Below are positions 26,724 through 37,984 of a DNA stretch of 46,225 bases, piece by piece. The notes beneath the pieces are model-generated. The model had not been told where the DNA came from, ran no database searches, and worked only from the letters and a program-made list of their open reading frames with translations. The number at the start of each line of letters is the position of its first letter. Position 1 is the first letter of the stretch. The stretch is taken from NCBI GenBank assembly GCA_003427395.1, contig BFEA01000662.1:731365-777589 (forward strand), read 5' to 3'. Source of the stretch: Chara braunii. Its lineage: Eukaryota; Streptophyta; Charophyceae; Charales; Characeae. The position numbers were made by a program, and so were the translations under genes.

Positions 26724-27119
26724 TTCTTAAGGTCTTGGGCAAAAGGGAACCAGCTGGCTGGCATCCACACCTCCAGGGGCCTGGCGACTTCAAGATTGAA
26801 GATGGTTGAATGAGTAAGGGCGAGGTAGCAGTAGGAATTAGTTGGTGGCGGTACGTAGGGAAGGTCTTGCTAGGGGGACCAGGGCATCTTGGTCTGTAGG
26901 GGAGAGGCTAGAGAGTGTCAAGGAAACAACCAGGGCACTCGGTTAGTAGCGACGCAGTGGTCCGATAGGAGGGTGTCTAGGAATAAGGAACATAGGTTTC
27001 CACGGGGTCGATTAGACCTCGTCGTCGCTTTAGACGGTTAGGGTGATAGTGTGTCGTTGTACTTTGTCAGGCGGTGGTGAGAGATGGTGTTTTAAAAAAA
27101 ACAAGGTTATTGATTGATT

Positions 27120-28500
27120 AGCTTTGAGTCTGGTCAATTTGGCCCTTGGTTCGGCTGAGGATGTAAGCTAAACTGGCTGATGCTGTCAAGATAACTCCGG
27201 GTGGAATTGTGAGGATCCCTGACCTCAACATTTGATGAGAATATATATCCTTTCTATTAAAAAAAAAAAAAAAAACTAGAGACGCCAGCACTAGAGACGG
27301 CCGCGGGGGCTGACAATCGCGGCCAGGCGGTTGAGGTAGGACGTCCCTTTTGCACATTGCTACCTAGATAGTTCTGCTAATAAGTTGCCTGCTATTTTAG
27401 CCATGCAACGGATGATGCAGCTAGCATGATTAGTGTGGCTGCTGCCGAGGACTGTGGTGATCACAGTGCGCTGCCCAACCTGTTGATCGAAGTGGCAACA
27501 TGCCAACTGCAGGACGCTGACTTGGTTGCTAGTTGGTGCGCTGCTTAGCCGACCGGGTAGAATAGTTAGAGGTGAGCCGTGAGCCTGTGGACTTACCGGT
27601 GGTCATTTCTTTTGGAGCCGCGGGTGCTAAGAAGTAACTGCAGTTGTTGAAGGGGAGGTCTTGCTGTGATATGAAGAATTACCGGGAAGCCAACAGGTGA
27701 TAGTTGACTGTAGTTGACAGAGTAGGTTGGGTTTTGGTGGGGGTTGACTACGCATCACCAACATTCTGATAAAATGTGAGGGAGATGTGCACTTGTGTCA
27801 GGTGATGGTGCCGTCTGAGATCGAGGTAGCGGGACTTGGTCGCATGATCAGGCTTATGAAGGGGGTTACCGCTGCAACTTGAAGTTTTGTCAGAGTGCCA
27901 ATTGTCAACAGTTTGACTCCAGTTTGACCAAGTTCTTGAGCACTTTGGCTGCCATTGCGGGACCCTCAGGCAATTGAAGGCATCAAGACCCTCTCCTGCA
28001 AGTTGAGTGGTCCCTCTCTTGTATCTCGAGTGTCTGAAACCCCTTTTTCTGCCCTTCTTAATCTCAGTCTAATCCTGTTACGAGAGGAAGGCGGCAGGCG
28101 GGATTGCAACATGTAGGACCGCAGCAAGACTCTGTGGGGAGTCTGCCAACTGATTGCGGGAGCTCTGCCGGAACTCAGGAGGAGTTCTGGAGGCATGAAA
28201 CTGAGAAGTAACCATTTATTTTCCCTCTATAAACCTAGTTGTAACCCCTATCTGTACATCCTTCTATAATTTAACTGAGTATACTGTTTGCATCCCTACT
28301 TTGACTTTATGTTTGACTTTCAGGACACAAACCAGACTTAGTAAATGAATATTTGTGTAATTACAGTTTCAGTTTCATTGGTTGACTGAACGAAAATTGT
28401 GAAAAAAAATTGCATTTGGGGGAAAGGTGGGAAGAATGTTGTACTGCTTGTGTTTGACTGGGTCAACCAAAGGCTGAAAGAATCTCCAGAAGATTGGAGG
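27120..28500. other. No recognisable feature
   Basis: This is moderate-GC non-coding sequence with a poly(A) run at 27258-27275. No family, tRNA or transposon end was recognised. Confidence 0.5.
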
Positions 28501-28539
28501 GTCCAGTGCTACGTTTATTTTCGATTGTCTAAAGGATCA

Positions 28540-29185
28540 GACATGTTCCCATAAAATTGGGTTGTCTGGTTGCTTTGACTTGCGAGGGCTGTCTGTGTTT
28601 GATTTTCAGAAACCAAGCATTTTTCTATAAGATTGAATGACTTGGTTGCCTTGTTTTCTTGGGGTTTCCTTATGTTTTGTTGGTTTTTGAAATGAGAGTT
28701 GAACATGTTTCATAAGATTGGATGACTCTGACTCTTTCTTGTTTTATTTCTGAGAGGGAATTTAAGCAAAGGGTTGGACAAGTTCCTATAAGATTGAGTG
28801 GTTTGGTATGAAGCCACATACATGCTAAAACAAAATGGATATTTCTATATTACATTACTTATGAACAAGCTAGTCAAACATTTTTCCATAAGATTGGATG
28901 GTCCGACTATAGCTTATCACTAATTAAAGAGAATATGAATTAATAATAAACTTGTGGTAAGAAGAGGCAGACTGAACCTTGATCTAAGATGATTGGTTCA
29001 ATCATATATTACCTTAAAAGACTAAGTGCAGACAATTATATACAACTTGGATACTTAAGCAGTTCAGGACGACAAGGCTGGACAACCTAGTCATTTGCCC
29101 AATGAAGAAAAACGTTGTAATGTCCTATGTTTGTGTATATTCAATGACTGACAGGTTTCCATAAGATTGGATGATCTAACTTTAC
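28540..29185. repeat. Degenerate repeats with a CATAAGATTGGATGA core
   Basis: Six occurrences of a TTCC-CATAAGATTGGATGA-like core were found near 28547, 28625, 28709, 28776, 28884 and 29159. The first four are spaced 67-85 bp apart, each followed by a CT/TG-rich stretch such as CTTGGTTGCC. This is an old tandem array. Confidence 0.8.
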
Positions 29186-29489
29186 GTCTTATGTAAGCAG
29201 GTATAAGGGATAAATCATTGAAAAACTACGAACTATTGTCTGGCAAGGTTAACTTTGGGTTGGTGAGAGTATTTACCATTGTGGTTTGACTTTGCATGTG
29301 ACTTTGTGAAATCAATACTTAGTCTGAGTTACAGTTTGATTGGTAGTTGTTTTAAATGCTCGCCACATACTAGAGCTATAAGAGTTTGTTTCAATACCTA
29401 CATTTTCTGAACTAAGTTTATTTTACTTTGGTCAATTTCTGCATTTTCTGGGATATTTTGTTATACCTGGTCTTGTATAAATCTTGGTA

Positions 29490-30432
29490 AGCCACTTTCT
29501 CTACGGGAAGCGCTACCGAAGCTGAAAAGTCTCTTTTTCTAAAGGAAGTGCTGCTAAAATTTTTGTTAATTCATAGAGTTAGGCAAAATTGAATTTTTTA
29601 TTTCTAGATTTATTTTGGAAAGTTACTTTCTCTACAGGAAGCGCTGTCGAAATTTTTACAAATCTAAGGAGTTAGTTAAATTTTGTCTTGGCAGAACTCA
29701 AGTCTTACTTTGAGTTCTTCTATGACTTAGTATAAATATGAGAAGTCTACTTTTCTAAAGGAGATGCTGCCAAATTTTTTACTAATTCTAGGAGTTAGAC
29801 AAAATTTGTCTTTTCAAAGTTATATACTATTTCATTTTTATATTTAAGCTAGGTTACCAGGCCGGATGTCCGGGATCCCCCTGACCGTTCGGGATGTCCG
29901 ACCGGACGTCTGGTCGGACGTTGGACCGGACAAGGTATGTCCGACCTACCGCCAAAAAAAAAAAAAAAAAAAAAAAAAATTGAAAAAAATCATGTGGCTT
30001 TCACCTTGCATAAGGTATCTGCCACCGAATGTTTGACTCATTTGGGTCAATATAATAAATAATAAAAATCTTCAAAGATTTTAATCCCCACCTATACCCC
30101 TCTTATCCCTACCTATACCGCTCTTATCCCCACCAAAACACCTAATACCCCCTTCCTCTACCCCAAATACCACCCTATCACCAAATGCTCAGAAAAATTT
30201 GAAACTTTTTGTCCAACACTATCATTTTTTTTTATTTTTTATTTTTTTTTAGTGTTAAAAAGCCGTGATCCGGAAATCCAGACGACGGGGGTACCGGACA
30301 TAGGGGGAAGACGTCTGGTCTCCGGACCAATGGTAATCTAGTATTTAAGTTAGTATAAATTCTAAAAAGACACTTTTTCCACGGGAAGATGTCGAAATTT
30401 TCTTCATTTAAAGGAGATGGATTATATTTCGA
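29490..30432. repeat. Degenerate tandem repeats, CTCTACGGGAAGCGCTGCCG type
   Basis: Five units lie near 29493, 29531, 29624, 29748 and 30369. Each has ACTTTCTCTACGGGAAGYGC, then CGAAATTTTTACTAATT and GGAGTTAGACAAAATT parts, mutated to different degrees. The MITE at 29849-30341 interrupts the array between units 4 and 5. Confidence 0.85.
29849..30341. mobile_element. 493-bp foldback MITE with perfect 8-bp target-site duplication
   Basis: The ends are inverted: left CTAGGTTACCAG, right in reverse CTAGATTACCAT. Both lead into CCGGA-rich arms of about 100 bp (29861-29950 and 30260-30330) and A-runs. It is flanked by TATTTAAG at 29841-29848 and at 30342-30349. An 8-bp duplication fits hAT-type transposition. 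Without the insert the surrounding repeat unit (TTAAGTTAGTATAAAT...) becomes continuous. It has no coding capacity. Confidence 0.88.
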
Positions 30433-30439
30433 TAGGTGG

Positions 30440-31340
30440 TCATTCTGGCAACCCACCCTGAATAGGGGAGATTCTGCCAAAGATCTACCTTTTCTTTTGA
30501 CAATGACTTAGGGGTAGATTTATACTTAATTGGTAGATAGTTTTGAGTAAGAATGTGCTATGAAGATTTATTTTCCATACACTAATGATATAACTTGGGC
30601 ATTGACCTGTTTTATGATATAGACCCTCTTTGGATGTTTGATTAAGGATTTGGGCTAGATTTAGCTTGATCCCACAAGGATCATCTTCTGTTACCAATGA
30701 TAACACGCCGGTTGCCGATTCGTCGGTTTACAACTCAACTTCAATTCATTCTCGTTACCTAACCCTAAAAGGCTTTATCCCTGGTGGTTTTCATCCGGAC
30801 TTTTATTAAATGACCATTTAACAAAGGTATTGAATATTTATTTTGGAAGGTTGGACAAAGGCTGGGGCTTGCATGTTTAAAGCAAGGAGTATGAGTATAG
30901 AAAAGGGTTGAAGTTGACCCCGTGTAGTGTGTAGACTTTTGGTTGATTCCTTGATGTGATTGCATGTATTTTTGTGGTTCTAATTTTGGATTTGACTATT
31001 TGCGATTACATACATAAATATGGCTGAGAGGAGCCCCATCATGACGATGAGAAGTGATCGTCCTGATTTAAATAACCCTTATTTATATATGTACATACCT
31101 ATGCTTGAGTGTTCGCGTGACCTATAGTGTCCGCGCTTAAGGTTTAATTGGGACTGAGATTAAGAGAGGAAAAAAAACTCTCCTCTTTTCATCGTTTTGT
31201 TTCTTAAAGTTTTTTGGTCGGACTTTGGTTCTAGGCCTGGATTCGAGGTACTTGTCCAGGACACCCCAGGTCCTAGACTCCGCGCGGAAGGGATCACCCC
31301 TCGCGCAAAGCCTATTTGCCCTGCCTACTGGGACACTTAG
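30440..31340. other. No recognisable feature
   Basis: This is non-coding, AT-rich sequence. Short frames on the minus strand show no known family. Confidence 0.5.
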
Positions 31341-31350
31341 CCTAAGGGTT

Positions 31351-31505
31351 GAAGGTAACGCACGGGCCAAACGACTGTTCCTTCAGCCGTGCAATATCGT
31401 GAAAGGCTCGACCTTCACGATACTTCGAGACTGACACTTGAGTGTCATAAGCGGTACTCAGATCCACGAGGGACCGCTTGATTATGAACACTATATAGTA
31501 CATCA
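31351..31505. other. Cluster of inverted repeats (possible structured RNA or element end)
   Basis: Several stems follow one another: GCACGG/CCGTGC (31360-31365 with 31387-31392), TATCGTGAAAGG/CCTTCACGATA (31395-31422, one bulge), GACACT/AGTGTC (about 31433-31446), AAGCGGT/ACCGCTT (about 31449-31480) and the palindrome ACTATATAGT (about 31490-31499). No known RNA family was recognised. Confidence 0.45.
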
Positions 31506-31509
31506 TCAC

Positions 31510-32150
31510 CGCGACTGCTTGCATATTTACGCATTGCTAGTCGATATGAGAAGGCCCTGCATCTGCGTGGTTTTATACTAAGTCTCGCGCGTGTCGCCTA
31601 TCTGATTTTCCACGTCAGAAGGTTATGGGTTAGATACTGAAGGGACTAGGAGTGTCGTTTTGTTTTATGTTTATGTTGTTCCGTGTGCATGTGTGCATTT
31701 TAATTTTTATGTTTTAAGAGTGGTGTAACGCGTGGTATGTGGGATGCGTCCTAGCGACTGACGACGAGTCGCGCCTGGGACTTCAGCCCCCTAGTAGTGC
31801 GTCGGTTCGTGTGCGGGCCCGATAGAGGTGTAGAACCATGTGTATTCCCTATGTTATAACGAACGAGAAACGCCCTCGGCTGGTCCACCTCTGCGATTGC
31901 AACTGATTAACTTTCGTACTGTGGACTCGTAGCTCGACAATGATACACCGCCGAAGGGAGGTGACAAACTCCAACAGGTGGCGGTAAGTTGTACCTCGCG
32001 TAAACCCTATCCTGTCGTAGGGGCTCGCGAGAGGTATGGCTGGCGCACTCGGCTGGAGCGGCTTGTGAAAGCTCCATGTGTGTCACGAGATAGACCAACT
32101 CCTGTGTGACGCGGTCGGGAGGGTCCTGCCCTCCGCGGGACCGATGCGCT
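31510..32150. other. No recognisable feature
   Basis: CpG-rich for this window, with no frame or repeat that could be named. Confidence 0.4.
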
Positions 32151-32159
32151 CGACAACGT

Positions 32160-32270
32160 TATGTAAACGCCTCCGGTGTCTCTGCGCAGAGGTGCAACGT
32201 TTTGAACCCACAACCTCAGACCACAATGCGCATTGACAACCGGTGCCCTAAACACTGTAAGGTCCTAGTT
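32160..32270 (-). repeat. tRNA-derived SINE head, copy 1
   Basis: On the minus strand TTTAGGGCACCGGTTGTCAA (A-box region) is followed by CAATGCGCATTG and GGTTGTGGGTTCAAAACG (B box). The same order recurs at 32891-32990. A short direct repeat CTGTAAGGTCCTAGTTTTTC flanks and follows it (32254 and 32305). Confidence 0.6.
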
Positions 32271-32594
32271 TTTCAGACATAGTTCCTATTTCTATGGGTG
32301 GTCTGTAAGGTCCTAGTTTTTCCAAGCAGACATCGGTCATAGAGCGTACTATGCCTCACTCTCATCAACCGCTCCATTCCATGGGAGAGCTGTCCTAAGG
32401 GGGAGCCACATCCTAACCCCTCATGTGCCTCGTGGCTGATCCCCCCAGATCTCCAGCTAGCAGCATGCCCTCTTCTAGTCTCTACTCTTACCCCCAGCGA
32501 CCTACTAACACTGACTACAGATTGTACTAAATCTCACTCTCATCGACTGTTCCTAATTCTATGGGTGGGGTGTAAGTCTCTCGGCTCTGGGTCC

Positions 32595-32660
32595 CAGTAC
32601 GTGAGTGAATTTGAACGTATAACCTCATCCATGCAATGTACTATTGAACATACTGAGCTA
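32595..32660 (-). repeat. tRNA-derived SINE head, diverged
   Basis: On the minus strand CAGTAGCTCAGTATGTTCAA matches an A box and ATACGTTCAAATTC a B box, with GCATGGATGAGG between. Confidence 0.5.
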
Positions 32661-32887
32661 CTGTGGAAGCTGAACGATTTGTGCACAATAGTGGACCGGA
32701 AGGTAAATGAGCAATCATCCCCAAGTATGCAAGTACTCAAACCACCACATAAACCTTGAGCACCAGGCATACATCCCACAACCCAGACCCAACATACAAC
32801 AACCATGGACTAAGACCCTTGGGTGATGCGGAAGCAGTGTCTGTAATAGCTTACCTGCATCAGCCCAGGGGGATTTCTAGATGGGTA

Positions 32888-32992
32888 CATGTTATGTAAA
32901 CATCCGTCAGTGTTCATGCGCACGGATGTGGAGTTTTGAACCTACAACCTCAAGGCACAATGCACATTTCCAACTGGTGCCCTAACCATAAT
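32888..32992 (-). repeat. tRNA-derived SINE head, copy 2
   Basis: This copy is homologous to 32160-32270 (TTATGTAAAC..., TTTTGAACC...ACAACCTC..., GGTGCCCTAA). On the minus strand it has B-box-like GTAGGTTCAAAAC. A poly(A) run lies just to the right (33011-33030) on the plus strand. Confidence 0.6.
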
Positions 32993-33230
32993 ACAATTCC
33001 CATCTTCTCAAAAAAAAAAAAAAAAAAAAAGTGCAAGTTTAGCGGGGGTCTAAAATTGCGTCAGTCATTACCCGCAGTGGCGTTTGGCAGATTTGTTATG
33101 CCTATTCTGAACGTTGGGTGCCCCAAAGAAATAAGTATGCCCAGGTGTGGTGTGAAGTTTCGAATTCGCACCAATAACACTACACTCCAAGTTCGGGCCG
33201 AAAGCAGTTTGACAATGCAAAACAAGTAGT

Positions 33231-33768
33231 TGCGCCTCCCTTTTCATCGTCCCCCACCCCAACCAAATAACAGCAGTGCGCCCCCACCCCAGCCTTGACC
33301 ACCATGGTTGGGGAGGGGGACAACATGCATCTCCTCTGATGGCTGGAGGGAGACAACAAAGCTATGTTCACAGGGGTCCCCTGTATAAGCCTTTGGAGTA
33401 GTGGTTGGTAGGTAGTGAAGGTGAATTGAAAGAATTTGAAACTGAAAGGCGGGAGTTAGGGATGAGTTAGCCTGTTGGGCGTTGAGTAGGAGAAAATGGT
33501 TGTCAATCGTATCTTCCGGGATTCACACTCACCTCTTCCTTTGTTTGAAATTCTTTGGATTCTTTGAAATGATAGTTTTTTTTTTCTCATTACCATCAAA
33601 GGACGTTCCTTGCTTAGCTAATCCCCTGGATCCCTTGGATTCCAAGGTAATCAATGTTGGCAGGGGGCGGTTCTTTCAATCTTGAGAATGCCTTAGGATT
33701 CTGGGTATGTCTTGCAACTCATTCTAGGCTTCTTTGATGCTGTTACATTCATGGACCTGCGGTTTTTC
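33231..33768. other. No recognisable feature
   Basis: This is non-coding sequence with one T-run near 33580. Nothing recognised. Confidence 0.4.
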
Positions 33769-33995
33769 GATGCCAGAACGACGCTGGCTGGTGCTGGAGG
33801 GTTGCCCTGTAACCTGTTGATAGCAGGAGCGTGAGGCCTGGTAGAGAGATCTGGGGATGCCTTGGGCCGAGCATTCCAAGTGAAAACCAAGGGTTGCTGT
33901 TGGGACGACACTGGCCGCAGCTGGGGTGAGTCGTGTTGCCTTGTGACCTAGCAGGGTGGGGGCATGAGGCCTGGGAGAGCTCGACAGGGAATTAG
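33769..33995 (-). repeat. Dispersed 100-bp repeat, two copies (minus)
   Basis: Two adjacent copies (33769-33866 and 33911-33995) are reverse complements of the repeat seen at 35.1, 38.4 and 43.1 kb. In reverse they read AGATCTCTCTACCAGGCCTC, GTTACAGGGCAAC and CCAGCGTCGTTCTGGCATC. Confidence 0.85.
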
Positions 33996-34252
33996 ACGGT
34001 GTCAGAGAATTTTAGAAGTGTTTTGTTGGGGATTCCAGGGGTTTTGAGCATTCGAAGGACTTCTGTGGCTTTCCTGTTTGGCTTTCCTATTTTACTTAGT
34101 AATTGCTGCTTGAGCAGGCTAGTAATAGGTCAGCAGTTATCCACCTTTTTCCTAAAATTTCATGAATTTTTTTCATAGTCCTCAGATTGTTCTTAGCCAA
34201 AGTCAGGTAACGGCCCTGGTATTTCAAAACAACCATTTGACAATGTATATTC

Positions 34253-34342
34253 TATATGGGATGCTGAGCCCAGTTCCTAGCACGTGTTGCTCCCCACGAA
34301 TAGATTGGAGCAGTTGTCCAAAAAAAAAAGAAAAAAAAAAGA
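34253..34342 (+). repeat. Retroelement 3' tail, poly(A)-ended (pair 1, left)
   Basis: GGATGCTGAGCCCAGTTCC, then GTGTTGCTCCCCACGAATAG, then an A-rich run (34320-34342). An inverted copy lies at 34664-34740, so the two are tail to tail across the gap. Confidence 0.75.
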
Positions 34343-34435
34343 AGATTTGAGAGAAGAATGTAGCGTAGTTTTAGAATATGATAAGAAAGAGAAGGAAAAA
34401 AAGAAAAAAACTGCAAAACAAACAGGTAACTTTAC

Positions 34436-34745
34436 TTTTTTTTTTTTTTNNNNNNNNNNNNNNNNNNNNNNNNNNNNNNNNNNNNNNNNNNNNNNNNNNN
34501 NNNNNNNNNNNNNNNNNNNNNNNNNNNNNNNNNNNNNNNNNNNNNNNNNNNNNNNNNNNNNNNNNNNNNNNNNNNNNNNNNNNNNNNNNNNNNNNNNNNN
34601 NNNNNNNNNNNNNNNNNNNNNNNNNNNNNNNNNNNNNNNNNNNNNNNNNNNNNNNNNNNAAATGGAACATGCTCCAATCTATTCATGGGTAGCAACACGT
34701 TTTGGGAACCGGGCCCAACGTCTCATTCAAGATCATATTGAGAAA
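34436..34745 (-). repeat. Retroelement 3' tail, poly(A)-ended (pair 1, right), with gap
   Basis: Read on the minus strand: GACGTTGGGCCCGGTTCCC, GTGTTGCTACCCATGAATAG, then into the gap, whose left flank (34436-34449) is poly(T) on the plus strand. This is the expected position of the minus-strand poly(A). Confidence 0.65.
34450..34659. other. Assembly gap (210 N)
   Basis: The sequence is unknown, between two inverted retroelement tails. The homopolymer runs and inverted repeat probably broke the assembly. Confidence 1.
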
Positions 34746-34938
34746 TTGAGAAATTTATGGGAAAATCCTTGAGGTACCGGGGCCATTACCCGACTTCGGC
34801 TAAGAAAAGCAATTGTGCGCAAGAACACTAAAATTCTCTATCATCCAAAGCTCGGGTCAAAGGAGCATTCAGAACGAAAGAACCACCTGCTTTAGGGCCT
34901 TTCGGCAACCCAACCCTACCTGCCTCACCCCTATATCC

Positions 34939-35215
34939 CGATGCCCAATCTCTACCAGGCCTCATGCCCCCAACTACTAGGTTACAGGGTGGCACGACCG
35001 ACCCCAGAACCCCCCCATCTGCTGGGCCACAGGGCAAAGCGACCCGCTCGGGCTCCGACCAACATCGACTAGGCACCAACTCACCAAAAGACACTAGAGT
35101 GCCTTCCACCCTCGACAACTCCCTAAATCTCTCTACCAAGTCTCATGCCCTCATACAACTTGAGTTACAAGGCAGCGCAACCAAGCCCCAGCACCGACCA
35201 GCGTCGTTCTAGCCT
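34939..35215 (+). repeat. Dispersed 100-bp repeat, two copies (plus)
   Basis: Copies at 34939-35038 and 35100-35215 share TCTCTACCARGCCTCATGCC, GTTACARGG-GCACGACC and, in the second, ACCAGCGTCGTTCTAGC. They mirror the copies at 33.8-34.0 kb. Confidence 0.85.
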
Positions 35216-36330
35216 CGTCTATCCGCAAACCACCAAGACTCAGGATTAAGGCAAATACCAGTCAAGCTACCAATCAGCACCATAGTTGTAGATCCCATCA
35301 TGCATCTTGCAAATATCCCCCCAAAAAACCATTCTCAACCCTGCTCTAGCAAGTCTTACACGGTGAAGACACCATCTTCACCACCGCTGTACCCTATTCC
35401 AACCCTACAGGCTAGCCCGTTCGCCGCAGAGTGCGTCATCTCCCACTGTCACAACACCACCACCCCCTGGCTTCAACACCAAACCTTGGAAGAATTTTTC
35501 AACTAGGAAAACAGAAAGTCAAAAGATTCTAAAAATCACATGAGCGTTTCAACGCCTACTATTCCCACAGGAAGAGGGAAAACCCCATGAAAAGTCCAAC
35601 GCCTATTGAGTTTCAGTTACATGAAAGGGGTCACAAGAACCAAAGGGATTACTCTTCTTCCCCAAAAAGCATCCCCCTGTTTGTTCACTGCCTCTGCGGG
35701 AAGGCGCCCCCTCACCTCCCCGCCCCTGTTCAGAACAACCCCCACACTACCCCTCCGGCTCTCTAAGTCGCATACAGTACCTCCTAAAGTATGCCCCAGC
35801 AGAGCCGAAGATCCCCCTTCCTTCCTGCTCCACCCCCTCCAACGGGAACAACCCTCTCACCTCTCATCCTGTTGGCATCAGCACCCCTTGTCCTCTCTCC
35901 CCAACCGCCATAGCTGATCCAACCAAAAAATCGGTGTGGCCCAGAAAAAGACAAACCCTCAGTACCGCCCCTACCCTCTCAAGGATCACACTACCCACCT
36001 TGTGTAACCCTCGCAGGGAGGGACTGTAACCCTAAAGGAGATAATCCATTCAACACCAATGACCCGGATCCCACAACATCACGGACTGAGGCCCAATTGC
36101 TAAGAACAAAAAAAAGACCTATTACTTGGGTGAGAAGGTGTACCCATGAGTCGGAGGGCACATGGTTAGATGGCCCAAAGTTCATTGATACGATTAAAGA
36201 ATAGGTACATATTGGCATCATGATTAAATGAGAAAGAGCTGCGCTAGCGCTAGCGCCCTGACGCCGGCGAACTGGTAGGGCCCGGTCACCCCGGCTCGAC
36301 TGGCGCCTGCGGAGAACAGCTTCCAACCTA
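35216..36330. other. C-rich non-coding repeat DNA
   Basis: Pyrimidine/C-rich sequence with phrases (CCCTCTCC, CTTGTGT-ACCC near 36000) that recur at 38.8-39.1 kb, suggesting decayed copies of one element. No gene was recognised. Confidence 0.5.
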
Positions 36331-36338
36331 CTGGGCCT

Positions 36339-37257
36339 GTGCATGTGCCCAATAGGTGCGAAGTGGCTTGTGGCCACGTGACGCTTGTTGTTTGGAGCCG
36401 TAGACGTCCCATGACACGTCAGCTGTGTGATTATAAGGGGTTCAGTAGAACCGTGCGAGTGGCGCAGCCAATGGGGGGAGAGATGGATTTGGTGGAGAAG
36501 CTACAACATCGAGCAGAAGAATGGATTACCACACTGGAGGAGGGATGCAAGCAGATGCAGACGATAGTGGGGATGCTTATGCTGCGGCAGTAGGAAGGGG
36601 TACGGATCGATGGGGGAGCGATCTTGATGGACCAGTGGTTGGAAGATAGGACTTAGGAGATGCTAGACATCATGTGGGAGCTGGAGGAAGGGCTGGATCC
36701 CCGGCTCGAAGTCTACATCGACTGGAGGCGGTTGAATGATAGGATGGCTGCTTGCAAAACCCTCTTTACACTGGGGCGAGATCTACGCAATCAGTTGGAG
36801 AATCGACAGAGAAGTGGTGAGATGGGTGAGATGAATGGCAAGGGTGATAGGGATAATGGGTTGGAGGGAGGATTGGTGGCCGACGAAGATGATTGCGGCG
36901 AAAACACCAACAATAGCAACAACATCAGTTACATGGACATCATGGATAGTGATAAACTTGCGTGCGACAACAAAATTGGGTGCGGCAACAACAACGGCAA
37001 CAATGATAACAGCGGAGATAACATCAACAACAACAACAACAACAACAATAACAAGAACAACAACAACGATAATATCAACAGCAACGACGACGACGATGGA
37101 AGTGACGACTACGAAAGTAGCGGGGTTGACGGAGGTATCCGTGCAACTGTGATCATTATCGACATGATGGGGGAGATGTCGCAAGCGGACGTCGGGGAGA
37201 TTGGGGTTGGTTCGGAAAAGGGGTTTGCTATCTCCCCCCCCTTCAACGATAGTGACG

Positions 37258-37289
<32 letters not shown>

Positions 37290-37502
37290 AACAACAACAA
37301 TGATGACGATGACGGCGACGGCGACCAAGGGAGCAGCGGGGTAGGAAGTGGTGTTCGTGCAACAAAGATTTTCATCAGCGCGATGAGAGTAATGTTGCGA
37401 GTGGACGGGGTGGGAGATGGGGGTGAGATGGAAAGTGGTTTACTGCTTCCCCCCCCTCCAATCTTAACATGGAATTCCTTCTTGTTGTTTGGCAGAGGAT
37501 AG
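36339..37502 (+). pseudogene. Broken frame: helical N-terminal domain plus Asn/Asp-rich region, function unknown
   Basis: One frame is open for about 385 codons except for two TAG codons (36591-36593 and 36648-36650). The likely Met at about 36468 begins MGGEMDLVEKLQHRAEEW. A charged, predicted helical segment follows to about 36800 (QMQTIVGMLMLRQ, MWELEEGLDPRLEVYIDWRR). Next comes an Asn-rich and Asp-rich part built on AAC/GAT triplet repeats (36900-37100 and 37250-37310), then a short hydrophobic tail. I do not recognise the family. The N-terminal part looks like real former coding sequence, because both stops sit where the frame otherwise reads smoothly; the Asn runs may just be microsatellite. 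A host gene relic or a retroelement ORF are both possible. Confidence 0.45.
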
Positions 37503-37984
37503 GAGTAAGATAGCCGGGGGTGATTGATGTTGCCTGACCTGCAATATCAATCAGGGGGGGTTGATTGTCCCGTTGGTTGGTGGTGGGCTGATTAGGGATT
37601 AGCTAGCAGGAGGTGCCCCTTGACAGTTTCACATGATAATGCATATTGGACACTGGACTTGATGTCCGTATTATACATCTCTCATCATTGATAGAGATTT
37701 TAACAAAGATTATATGCATCATATCGTGTTTAGGGTTTCGCGATTTGAGTTTGATGGATATAAAATACAGACATATATAAACATTTTCTGACTGGTGGAC
37801 ATATTTATACAACAAGGTATAGGTAGTTGGATCCGATTTTTAGCAGATACAAATTACATCATAGTGATACACATCACATCATGGTTAGGGTTTCGCATGA
37901 TGGGATTGATGACTCAGTTTGTTTTAGAGATTTTATAGATCAGATGGATAGGGACGCTGAAGCCGTTTTCCAGCACGTACATTC

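Larger units (their letters stand above)
18430..27100 (+). mobile_element. Decayed full-length LINE (non-LTR retrotransposon), plant type
   Basis: In order it holds ORF1 with a CCHC knuckle, an APE-type endonuclease, a reverse transcriptase with motifs A, B and C, a post-RT region and a C-terminal Cys-rich finger. That is the layout of plant L1-like LINEs. It is split by two insertions (21966-22910 and about 24644-24970) and carries several frameshifts and nonsense codons, so it is not autonomous. The borders are approximate: the 5' start is unclear (a G-run at 18459-18474), and the 3' end is guessed at an A-rich, TTGATTGA-containing site near 27090-27120. 26724-27100 is then the 3' UTR. No target-site duplication was found. 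Confidence 0.88.
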
